From positions 1-30,158 of the forward strand of contig DVAB01000037.1 in assembly GCA_014189685.1 (NCBI GenBank): DNA of 30,158 bases, in the 5' to 3' direction. Of the stretch, positions 6,165-11,650 are shown piece after piece (positions within the stretch are counted from its first letter, which is position 1; each line of letters begins with the position of its first letter). The position numbers and the translations under genes were made by a program. The notes beneath the pieces were generated by a model. The model was not told the origin of the DNA, searched no databases, and was given only the letters and a program-made list of their open reading frames with translations. The DNA is from Candidatus Naiadarchaeum limnaeum (GTDB lineage Archaea > Undinarchaeota > Undinarchaeia > Undinarchaeales > Naiadarchaeaceae).

Positions 6165-7394
6165 ATGCCGCAGAACGCGGAAAAAACAGAGGGTTTCATT
6201 GATTATCTTTATCACAGTAGAAAGATTTTGAAAGAAAGCTCGCTCGCACTTTTTATAACAATTATCACTTCTGTGCTCGCAGGAATTTTTCTTGGGGGCT
6301 TTAGAGAAACACTTTTACTTGTTCCAGGATTGATCATTTTAATTCCTGGAACAATTTCAATGCGCGGCACAATTCTTGGCGCGATGGGCTCTCGCTTGGG
6401 AAGTGCATTTCATCTTGGACTTCTAAAAAAATTTAAATTATCAGATAAACTTGTTCTTGCAAATACTTTTTCAACATTTTTGCTCAGCTTGTATCTGTCA
6501 GTAATACTTGCTGTCTATGCAGAAATTCTTGCGCAGCTATTGGGAATAAATAGCATAAGTTTCTTTTCGCTACTAACGATTTCTTTTTTCGGAAGCATGC
6601 TCTCAATGGGAATTTTAATCTTTCTAACTTTTGCTGTGGCTTTCCAGGCATATTCAAAAGGCTGGGATATTGATAACATTCATGCGCCACTTGTTGCAAG
6701 TTTTGGGGATTTGGTTACAGTTCCATCAATGTTCGTGGCTGCAATGCTTCTCCCTGTTTTCGAGCCATACACGCTTTATATTTCAATTGCGATCCTTTTT
6801 GTTGTTGGAATAACACTTGGGCATTTTCTCAAAACAGAGACTATGTATGAAAAAATTATCAAACAAAGTATAATTGTCCTTTCTTTTGGGGCGATTTTAA
6901 GTACAAGCGCGGGAATAATTCTTCAGCATTATATTGAGGCTCTTGTTGCAATTCCCAGCATACTTGTTCTGCTTCCTGCTTTTATTGGAGAAGGTGGAAA
7001 TATTGGAAGTATTTTTGCATCCCGCATTGCAACCCACTTGCATTTGGGGCTTGTTAAGCCAAAATTTGAGATAAAAGGCGAAGCTGAAAAGGAAATTTCA
7101 CACACATATTTATTTGCAATTATTGTGTTTCCGATTATAGCAGTAACAACATACTACCTCTCAAAATTCGCTGGAATTATGTCTCTCCACCCAATAACAT
7201 TAATTTTAATAAGCCTTGCAGGCGGAGCAATTTTAACTACGCTTGTAACATTTTTAGCATTTGGCTCTTCGATAATTTCATTTAAACACGGAATAGACCC
7301 TGATAATGTTTTAATTCCAATAGTTGCAAGCAGCGCGGATATTTTGGGGGTTGTGTGTTTGTTTGTTGTTCTATTTGTTTTGGGGATTTTGTAA
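6165..7394 (+). CDS. MgtE/SLC41-type divalent cation transporter, two fused MgtE domains
   Basis: Integral membrane protein of 409 residues, probably carrying Mg2+ or a similar divalent cation. Two homologous halves are visible. In half one, PGTISMRGTILGAMGS continues to HLG (61-85), followed by WDIDNIHAPLVASFGDL (167-183). In half two, PAFIGEGGNIGSIFAS continues to HLG (271-295), followed by HGIDPDNVLIPIVASSAD (375-392). The DxDN and GD/AD acidic positions match the cation site of MgtE proteins. Unlike bacterial MgtE, there is no N-terminal regulatory domain and no CBS pair. The tandem arrangement resembles eukaryotic SLC41 and other archaeal two-domain members. Substrate is inferred from the family. 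Confidence 0.85.
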   Translation: MPQNAEKTEGFIDYLYHSRKILKESSLALFITIITSVLAGIFLGGFRETLLLVPGLIILIPGTISMRGTILGAMGSRLGSAFHLGLLKKFKLSDKLVLANTFSTFLLSLYLSVILAVYAEILAQLLGINSISFFSLLTISFFGSMLSMGILIFLTFAVAFQAYSKGWDIDNIHAPLVASFGDLVTVPSMFVAAMLLPVFEPYTLYISIAILFVVGITLGHFLKTETMYEKIIKQSIIVLSFGAILSTSAGIILQHYIEALVAIPSILVLLPAFIGEGGNIGSIFASRIATHLHLGLVKPKFEIKGEAEKEISHTYLFAIIVFPIIAVTTYYLSKFAGIMSLHPITLILISLAGGAILTTLVTFLAFGSSIISFKHGIDPDNVLIPIVASSADILGVVCLFVVLFVLGIL

Positions 7395-7402
7395 GAAAAG
7401 CG

Positions 7403-7413
7403 TAAATATTTTA
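7403..7413 (+). promoter_or_regulatory. TATA box for the tRNA-Met leader transcript
   Basis: TAAATATTTTA predicts a start near 7434, about 130 nt before the tRNA. No better TATA box lies close to the tRNA itself. Confidence 0.45.
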
Positions 7414-7434
7414 AAGGTAACACAAATAGAAGCA

Positions 7435-7560
7435 GAAGTGAGGCCTATTTAGGGGCTGCGAGCTCACAAATTTTACAGAAGCGAGCATGCCCCTAATGTA
7501 GTCCATCAGGACAGTCCGGACTGAACAGCGTTCGGAAAAAATTTCAAAAGAGTAACATAC
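7435..7560 (+). ncRNA. Candidate structured RNA or tRNA-Met leader, unknown
   Basis: This 170-nt gap between the transporter and tRNA-Met has no gene but folds well. TAGGGGC (7450-7456) pairs with GCCCCTA (7489-7495), with GCTC/GAGC stacked inside it around a loop containing ACAGAA. GTCC-ATCA-GGAC (7501-7512) and CTGAAC-AGC-GTTCGG (7521-7535) are further hairpins. A TATA box just upstream places a transcript start at its 5' end. I cannot assign it to RNase P RNA, SRP RNA, box C/D or H/ACA RNA. It may be an independent small RNA or a processed leader of tRNA-Met. Confidence 0.4.
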
Positions 7561-7564
7561 GGAC

Positions 7565-7805
7565 GCCGACGTAGCTCAGTGGTAGAGCGCTAGACTCATA
7601 CGAACTTTTAGAAAAAGTTCGATCAAAAAGAGACTATATTGGGAGTATGCTCGCATTCGCTCGCAACTCCCAAATAGGCTGGCTCGCACGCTCACGCGTG
7701 CTCGCGAGATCGTAACTTTATAAAAACTCGGTATGAGTGTTGAGCCCTTGGGCAATGATAGTCTGAGAAATCTAGAGGTCGCGTGTTCGATCCACGCCGT
7801 CGGCA
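7565..7805 (+). tRNA. Elongator tRNA-Met(CAU) with a 169-nt intron
   Basis: Exon 1 is 7565-7600 and exon 2 is 7770-7805. Acceptor GCCGACG pairs with CGTCGGC, discriminator A. The D-arm is GCTC...GAGC, the anticodon stem CTAGA/TCTAG encloses loop CTCATAA, and the T-arm is GCGTG-TTCGATC-CACGC. The mature length is 72 nt. The CTCATAA loop and G1-C72 pair point to the elongator form, not the initiator. CCA is not encoded. Confidence 0.92.
7601..7769 (+). other. Large canonical (37/38) tRNA intron with internal structure
   Basis: The splice sites form a textbook BHB: exon CUCA pairs with intron UGAG as the 4-bp central helix, with bulges UA|C and AA|A and the anticodon stem outside. Inside are a 9-bp hairpin with arms 7601-7609 and 7613-7621, a 7-bp long-range helix AGACTAT/ATAGTCT, an 8-bp stem TTGGGAGT/ACTCCCAA and a GCACGC/GCGTGC hairpin. 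No protein is encoded in it. Confidence 0.85.
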
Positions 7806-7816
7806 TTTATAATTTA

Positions 7817-7921
7817 ATGGAAGAAGTTCAAAAGAATAAAATTATTTTAGTCAGTGTATTCATAGTTTTAATAGTTGTTACAGTAATTCTAAGCATTCTA
7901 CGTGCAAAATTCTTAGCATAA
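7817..7921 (+). CDS. 34-residue single-TM peptide
   Basis: Small open frame starting 11 nt after the 3' end of tRNA-Met. A charged start (MEEVQKNK) is followed by a hydrophobic helix (about 9-28, beginning IILVSVFIVLIVV) and a short tail RAKFLA. The charge pattern is that of a small membrane peptide. No separate promoter is seen, so it would be expressed from the tRNA-Met transcript after 3' processing. A longer frame through the tRNA exists but is not credible. Function unknown; whether it is translated is uncertain. Confidence 0.45.
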   Translation: MEEVQKNKIILVSVFIVLIVVTVILSILRAKFLA

Positions 7922-7958
7922 AAATATTAAAAGGTGTAAGTTAAATTAATAGCTCTAT

Positions 7959-8030
7959 GCCTCTGTAGCTCAGTGGTAGAGCGTCTGTTTTGTAAACAGA
8001 AGGTCGGGAGTTCAATCCTCCCCGGGGGCT
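7959..8030 (+). tRNA. tRNA-Thr(UGU)
   Basis: Acceptor GCCTCTG pairs with CGGGGGC (two G-T pairs), discriminator T. The anticodon stem TCTGT/ACAGA encloses loop TTTGTAA with anticodon UGU. The T-arm is GGGAG-TTCAATC-CTCCC. Length 72 nt, no intron, no encoded CCA. It ends 6 nt before the coiled-coil gene. Confidence 0.95.
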
Positions 8031-8036
8031 TTCTTA

Positions 8037-8669
8037 ATGGCAAGTCATAAAGAGATAGCGGATTTAGCAAAATTAGTACAGGATGTATTACCGCAATCCG
8101 ATAAGAAAAAAAGAATTATTATAATATTGCTGAAAACAGGCAAATTTCTAACAAAAGAAAACTTGACTGGGTTAAATAAATTAGTTTTAGAAATTAAAGA
8201 AAGACTTTCTGAATTAGGAGAGCTTAAAAAAATAGAGGCTAAGCGAAAGCAAATTTTAGCCAGGATGTATGATTTAGATCCCATACAAGTCCAGGGAAAA
8301 GAAGGGAACGAGATGAAAGCGCAGATAGATGATATAAGAGGCAGGTTGACTAGCCTGAGTTCAAAGTTAAAAAATACAACCGAAGAAAAAACCCTTCAAG
8401 AATTTTTTGAAAAATTTACTAATATTTGTGTAAACGCTGAGGAGGAAGAGACTAAAAAAATTGAAAAGGGCAGGAAGTTAGAAGCTGAGTTAAATGAGCT
8501 TTTTGGAAAAAGTGATGATTTGCGCGGAAAACTAGCTCGTTTAAACGAGGAATTGAAAAAAGGTGAGAAAGTTGGGGGAGAACTTGCAAAGATTAGAGAG
8601 GAGCTAAATACATTATATCAAAGAAGACGCGAAATTGTAGATGAATTAAAAAGATTGGGCTGGGGTTAG
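8037..8669 (+). CDS. Coiled-coil protein, unknown
   Basis: Protein of 210 residues, rich in Lys, Glu, Leu and Arg. The N-terminal part (about 1-60) has a small mixed region (KKRIIIILLKTGKFLTKENL). The rest is almost entirely heptad-patterned helix (about 45-115 and 135-208), likely folding as an antiparallel coiled coil with breaks near DLDPIQVQ and FFEKFTNICVNAEEE. No membrane segment is present. It starts 6 nt after tRNA-Thr with no TATA box of its own, so it probably shares the tRNA transcript. A structural or assembly role is possible; no family recognised. Confidence 0.6.
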   Translation: MASHKEIADLAKLVQDVLPQSDKKKRIIIILLKTGKFLTKENLTGLNKLVLEIKERLSELGELKKIEAKRKQILARMYDLDPIQVQGKEGNEMKAQIDDIRGRLTSLSSKLKNTTEEKTLQEFFEKFTNICVNAEEEETKKIEKGRKLEAELNELFGKSDDLRGKLARLNEELKKGEKVGGELAKIREELNTLYQRRREIVDELKRLGWG

Positions 8670-8704
8670 AAGATTAATATATTACGCAGACTATTTCTTA
8701 ATAA

Positions 8705-8808
8705 CCCCCTGTAGCTCAATGGCAGAGCGAGCGGCTGTAGTTCGTTTACGTGCATAAACTGCACGCGCTGAAACCGCTAGGTTGTCGGTTCAACTCCGGC
8801 CGGGGGGA
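8705..8808 (+). tRNA. tRNA-Tyr(GUA) with a 32-nt intron
   Basis: Exons are 8705-8740 and 8773-8808, giving a mature 72-nt tRNA. Acceptor CCCCCTG pairs with CGGGGGG (the C1-G72 pair is typical of archaeal tRNA-Tyr), discriminator A. The anticodon stem AGCGG/CCGCT encloses loop CTGTAGA, anticodon GUA. The T-arm is GTCGG-TTCAACT-CCGGC. Confidence 0.93.
8741..8772 (+). other. Canonical tRNA-Tyr intron (37/38)
   Basis: Intron of 32 nt with a perfect internal hairpin CGTGCA-TAAAC-TGCACG. The central BHB helix CUGU/GCUG has one mismatch. The 3' bulge is AAA, as in tRNA-Met. Confidence 0.8.
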
Positions 8809-8812
8809 TTAT

Positions 8813-9166
8813 TTAAATTTTACAACATTTTTTATCATCCTGAAAATCAACAAAAGCGTCTGCGCCTGCTAAAACACAGATAATTAAAAGCTCGGGCCGC
8901 TGCTCAACAAGCCATGCAACTGCAGTATAAGAGAAGATTAAAACAGAAAGGGGCATGTGTTCAAAATAAGGATGCCAGAGAGAATCCTTTTTCTTATAAA
9001 CAAGCCACGCATCATAGATATCTTTTGCAAATCCAAAAAACACAAGACTGAAAAGAATTATTGAAAGATAAAGTTGATTATTTGAAAAGAAATAGAGTAT
9101 CGCAAAGAAAATAGCTCCGTGAATGCCAAACCAAATTATGTAGCGTTTTGTGAGAGTTAGTTCCAT
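8813..9166 (-). CDS. Small membrane protein, four predicted TM segments
   Basis: Protein of 117 residues beginning MELTLTKRYIIWFGIHG. Hydrophobic segments lie at about 8-27, 32-48, 70-87 and 92-106. Between them is a basic loop (VYKKKDSLWHPYFEHM), and the C-terminal tail is polar and cysteine-containing (DFQDDKKCCKI). The frame is open 22 codons further upstream to an ATG ending at 9232, but that extension would cover the TATA box centred 26 bp before the ATG ending at 9166, so the shorter form is preferred. The DDKKCC tail could be a metal or membrane contact; this is a guess. No family recognised. Confidence 0.6.
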   Translation of the reverse strand: MELTLTKRYIIWFGIHGAIFFAILYFFSNNQLYLSIILFSLVFFGFAKDIYDAWLVYKKKDSLWHPYFEHMPLSVLIFSYTAVAWLVEQRPELLIICVLAGADAFVDFQDDKKCCKI

Positions 9167-9188
9167 GATTACCTTTAAGGAGTAATTC

Positions 9189-9196
9189 TTTATATT
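9189..9196 (-). promoter_or_regulatory. TATA box fixing the start of the 8813 gene
   Basis: On the minus strand it reads AATATAAA, centred 26 bp before the ATG ending at 9166, and it lies inside the longer open frame. Confidence 0.6.
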
Positions 9197-9253
9197 TTTT
9201 CGCAAAGCAAACAGCAAAACGCGGCGCTGCATCTCGTTTTCAAAACCAAAAGC

Positions 9254-9261
9254 TTTAAATA
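9254..9261 (+). promoter_or_regulatory. TATA box for 5S rRNA
   Basis: TTTAAATA centred about 28 bp before the 5S 5' end. Confidence 0.65.
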
Positions 9262-9285
9262 CTAAATCTGCGCTTTAATTGTAAA

Positions 9286-9402
<117 letters not shown>

Positions 9403-9532
9403 ACTTTATAATCATAAATCATTCCGTGGAGCTCCAAAAGTATGCGTACATTTTTCACTACAGGTTAAGATTTTAGACAAAAGCACTGTATGATTAGACA
9501 CATCTATACACGAGCTTCTCGACGGAGAAAAC

Positions 9533-9538
9533 TTTAAA
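9533..9538 (+). promoter_or_regulatory. TATA box for the hairpin plus tRNA-Asp transcript
   Basis: TTTAAA within ACTTTAAACC predicts a start at about 9560-9562, exactly the first base of the 50-nt hairpin. The rest of the gap 9403-9559 shows no gene; a small hairpin TTCTC-GACG-GAGAA lies at 9516-9529. Confidence 0.5.
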
Positions 9539-9559
9539 CCACAGGGCAAACAAATGAAC

Positions 9560-9609
9560 TTATCGTCCGCACTTCGCAACAAAATTTCAAGCGAGTGCAT
9601 GGACGATAA
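9560..9609 (+). ncRNA. 50-nt hairpin at the 5' end of the tRNA-Asp transcript
   Basis: Three stacked helices: TTATCGTCC/GGACGATAA (9 bp, 9560-9568 with 9601-9609), GCAC/GTGC and TCGC/GCGA. They are separated only by a 2-nt bulge and a 1-nt bulge, with a 13-nt loop. It ends 6 nt before tRNA-Asp and begins at the predicted transcription start. It is either a structured leader or a small RNA released by RNase P cleavage. Confidence 0.5.
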
Positions 9610-9615
9610 AAAAAT

Positions 9616-9688
9616 GCCCTGGTGGTGTAGTGGTCTAGCATATGGCCCTGTCACGGCCATGACCTGGGTTCGAATCCCAGCTAGGGCG
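9616..9688 (+). tRNA. tRNA-Asp(GUC)
   Basis: Acceptor GCCCTGG pairs with CTAGGGC, discriminator G. The anticodon stem TGGCC/GGCCA encloses loop CTGTCAC, anticodon GUC. The T-arm is CTGGG-TTCGAAT-CCCAG. Length 73 nt. The next three bases happen to read CCA; no other tRNA here encodes CCA, so this may be coincidence. Confidence 0.95.
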
Positions 9689-9691
9689 CCA

Positions 9692-9703
9692 TTTAATTTA
9701 AAT
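9692..9703 (+). promoter_or_regulatory. AT-rich promoter element for tRNA-Lys(UUU)
   Basis: TTTAATTTAAAT lies inside a 17-bp perfect palindrome (9689-9705) and is centred 21-24 bp before the tRNA. It abuts the end of tRNA-Asp. Confidence 0.45.
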
Positions 9704-9718
9704 GGTAAATGGGCATAT

Positions 9719-9792
9719 GGGCCCATAGCTCAGGCTGGGAGAGCGACTGGCTTTTAACCAGTAGGTCGGGGGTTCAAATCCCCTTGGGCCCG
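9719..9792 (+). tRNA. tRNA-Lys(UUU), intronless
   Basis: Acceptor GGGCCCA pairs with TGGGCCC, discriminator G. The anticodon stem ACTGG/CCAGT encloses loop CTTTTAA, anticodon UUU. The T-arm is GGGGG-TTCAAAT-CCCCT. Length 74 nt. It is identical to the spliced tRNA-Lys(CUU) at 5008-5116 except at the wobble base and one D-loop base. Confidence 0.95.
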
Positions 9793-9794
9793 CT

Positions 9795-9887
9795 CATTTC
9801 ATATCGGCATGAAAGGTGCAGTCATAAATTGCAAGGGAATTAACAAACCGATATTAAATGATGAAATCAGAAATCCGCATTTCATAT
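9795..9887 (+). promoter_or_regulatory. Promoter region of the RNAP operon with inverted and direct repeats
   Basis: TATA-like ATATTAAAT (9851-9859) predicts a start near 9881. ATATCGG (9801-9807) and CCGATAT (9848-9854) are perfect inverted repeats. CATTTCATAT occurs twice as a direct repeat (9795-9804 and 9878-9887). The repeats frame the core promoter, as an operator might. Confidence 0.4.
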
Positions 9888-9891
9888 TAAA

Positions 9892-10137
9892 ATGGCAGAA
9901 AAGAAAGAAGAAATTTTATTGATTGAGCACGAATTTATTCCAAAACACGAGTTGATAACCGAAGAGGAAGTAGCAAAGCTTTTAGAGGAGTATCCAATCA
10001 GAAAAGACCAATTGCCAAAAATTTTTAGGAACGACCCTGCGATAAGACATTTGAGTGCAAAGCGAGGGGATGTTATCCGCATAATTAGAAAAAGTCCAAC
10101 AGCCGGAAGGGCTGTTTATTATAGGATAGTTGTTTAA
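9892..10137 (+). CDS. rpoH: DNA-directed RNA polymerase subunit H (Rpo5)
   Basis: RNAP subunit homologous to the C-terminal part of eukaryotic RPB5, 81 residues. Family features: HEFIPKHELITEEE near the start, LLEEYPIRKDQLPKI, then DPAIRHLSAKRGDVIRIIRKSPTAGRAVYYRIVV at the end. It lies first in the order rpoH-rpoB2-rpoB1-rpoA1-rpoA2, as in most archaea, and ends 4 nt before rpoB2. The start is the first ATG after the promoter. Confidence 0.95.
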   Translation: MAEKKEEILLIEHEFIPKHELITEEEVAKLLEEYPIRKDQLPKIFRNDPAIRHLSAKRGDVIRIIRKSPTAGRAVYYRIVV

Positions 10138-10141
10138 AAAA

Positions 10142-11650
10142 ATGGAAACCAAAGAATTGATAAAAGCATTTGTTGAGAAAAACGGCTTAATCGGTCATCA
10201 GAGTGCTTCTTATAATGAATTTATTGAGAGCGGACTGCAGCACGTTGTGGATGAGATGCAGGTTATCACTCCTGAGATTGAGGGATTTGAGATACATCTT
10301 GGGAATATTAAAGTTGGAAAGCCGTCTGTAAAAGAAGCCAATGGGCAAGTGCGCACAATTATGCCAAATGAAGCGCGCTTGCGAGACTTGAATTATGCTG
10401 CTCCGATTTTTCTTGAGATGACTCCGATTAGAAATGATACTGAAATGGAAAAAATCAGGCCGAAAATTGGAGAAATACCTGTTATGCTTAAATCAAATAT
10501 CTGCAATTTAACTGAACTAATAAAAGGGAAAACTCCGGAAGAGACCCAGAAAGAATTAATCAAAGCAGGGGAAGACCCTGATGACCCAGGGGGGTACTTT
10601 ATTGTAAACGGGACAGAACGAGTTTTAGTTTTAGTTGAGGATCTTGCAGCGAATAAAATGAACATGGAAAAAATTACGATTGGAACTTACACAGATTCTA
10701 TCCGAGTTTTCAGCGAGAGCGGATGGGTTCGCAGAAGAAACTCAATTGATAGAAAAAAGGATGGAAGCTTAGTGATAGATATGCCGCCATTTTCAAAACC
10801 AGTCCCATTTATAGTTGGAATGCGCGCTCTTGGCATGGAGCGAGATGCTGATATTGTTAAGACAGTCTCAGAGGATCCACGAGTCACAACAGAATTATAT
10901 GTAAGCTTTGAAGAGGCAACAGAGGCAGAGAGTCCAGATGACTCCCTTGATTATTTGGGAAAGAGGGTTGCATTTGGGCAAACAAGATCTGACCGCATAG
11001 ATAGAGCAAAGAGAGTCCTTGATTCATTTTTATTGCCTCATATGGGAACCTCTGCAGAGGATAGGCGAAAGAAGGCTTACTATCTCGCAAAAATGGCAGA
11101 GCGCACTATCAAGCTGCATTTGGGGATGATGGATATCGATGATAAGGATCACTATGCGAATAAACGCTTGAGATTGGCAGGAGGTTTGCTCGAGGATTTA
11201 TTCAGAGTTGCATTCCGCGCACTAATAAATAACACAATTTATTCTCTTGAAAAAGCATACAAGAGAAACAGAAAAATCTCTGTGCTCACCGCAATTCGCT
11301 CAAACTTCTTAACTGAAAGAATCCAGCATGCGATCGCAACAGGAGCCTGGGTTGGGAACCGGCAAGGAGTCTCTCAGCATTTAGATCGCATGAATTATCT
11401 TGCTGCGCTCTCACACAGAAGAAGGGTTCGCTCATTATTGAGCACGACACAGCCACATTTTGAAGCGCGCGATTTACATGCAACACATTGGGGAAGATTA
11501 TGCCCGAATGAGACTCCTGAAGGCTCGAATATTGGACTTGTGAAGAATCTTGCAATAACTGCAAAGATTACTAACGAAGCAGATGATGCTCTGATTGAGG
11601 ATACTCTCAGGAAAAAAGGAATTACGATTCAGGATAAGAAAGGCAAATGA
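10142..11650 (+). CDS. rpoB2: DNA-directed RNA polymerase subunit B'' (Rpo2 N-terminal part)
   Basis: N-terminal half of the split beta-like subunit, 502 residues. Visible family segments are GGYFIVNGTERVLVLVEDL (about 160-178), the fork and lobe region, LSHRRRVRSLLSTTQPHFEARDLH, and WGRLCPNETPEGSNIGLVKN (about 455-475). The open frame extends four codons upstream to a TTG at 10130, but that would overlap rpoH and add MFKK; ATG 10142 is the natural start. It overlaps rpoB1 by ATGA, so the halves are probably made in equal amounts by translational coupling. Split B occurs in several euryarchaea and some DPANN. Confidence 0.95.
   Translation: METKELIKAFVEKNGLIGHQSASYNEFIESGLQHVVDEMQVITPEIEGFEIHLGNIKVGKPSVKEANGQVRTIMPNEARLRDLNYAAPIFLEMTPIRNDTEMEKIRPKIGEIPVMLKSNICNLTELIKGKTPEETQKELIKAGEDPDDPGGYFIVNGTERVLVLVEDLAANKMNMEKITIGTYTDSIRVFSESGWVRRRNSIDRKKDGSLVIDMPPFSKPVPFIVGMRALGMERDADIVKTVSEDPRVTTELYVSFEEATEAESPDDSLDYLGKRVAFGQTRSDRIDRAKRVLDSFLLPHMGTSAEDRRKKAYYLAKMAERTIKLHLGMMDIDDKDHYANKRLRLAGGLLEDLFRVAFRALINNTIYSLEKAYKRNRKISVLTAIRSNFLTERIQHAIATGAWVGNRQGVSQHLDRMNYLAALSHRRRVRSLLSTTQPHFEARDLHATHWGRLCPNETPEGSNIGLVKNLAITAKITNEADDALIEDTLRKKGITIQDKKGK

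Noticed and set aside
7507-7523. Resemblance to RNase P RNA conserved region I (AGGACAGTCCGGACT against the AGGAAAGTCCGGGCT-type motif), with an ACAGAA upstream.
   Set aside because: The order of the two motifs is reversed, only about 50 nt remain before tRNA-Met, and no specificity domain or P4 partner is present. The match is explained by a simple palindromic hairpin.
7733-7816. N-terminal extension of the 34-residue peptide back into the tRNA-Met intron and exon 2.
   Set aside because: It would translate tRNA sequence. The first ATG after the tRNA gives a compact membrane peptide.
9689-9691. Encoded CCA at the tRNA-Asp 3' end.
   Set aside because: None of the other five tRNAs encodes CCA, so a chance match is more likely. 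The tRNA end is placed at the discriminator.
9554-9757. Open frame covering the hairpin, tRNA-Asp and part of tRNA-Lys.
   Set aside because: It is composed almost entirely of RNA genes.
9858-9864. Perfect box C motif (ATGATGA) upstream of rpoH, suggesting a C/D guide RNA.
   Set aside because: No matching D, C' or D' boxes at proper spacing.
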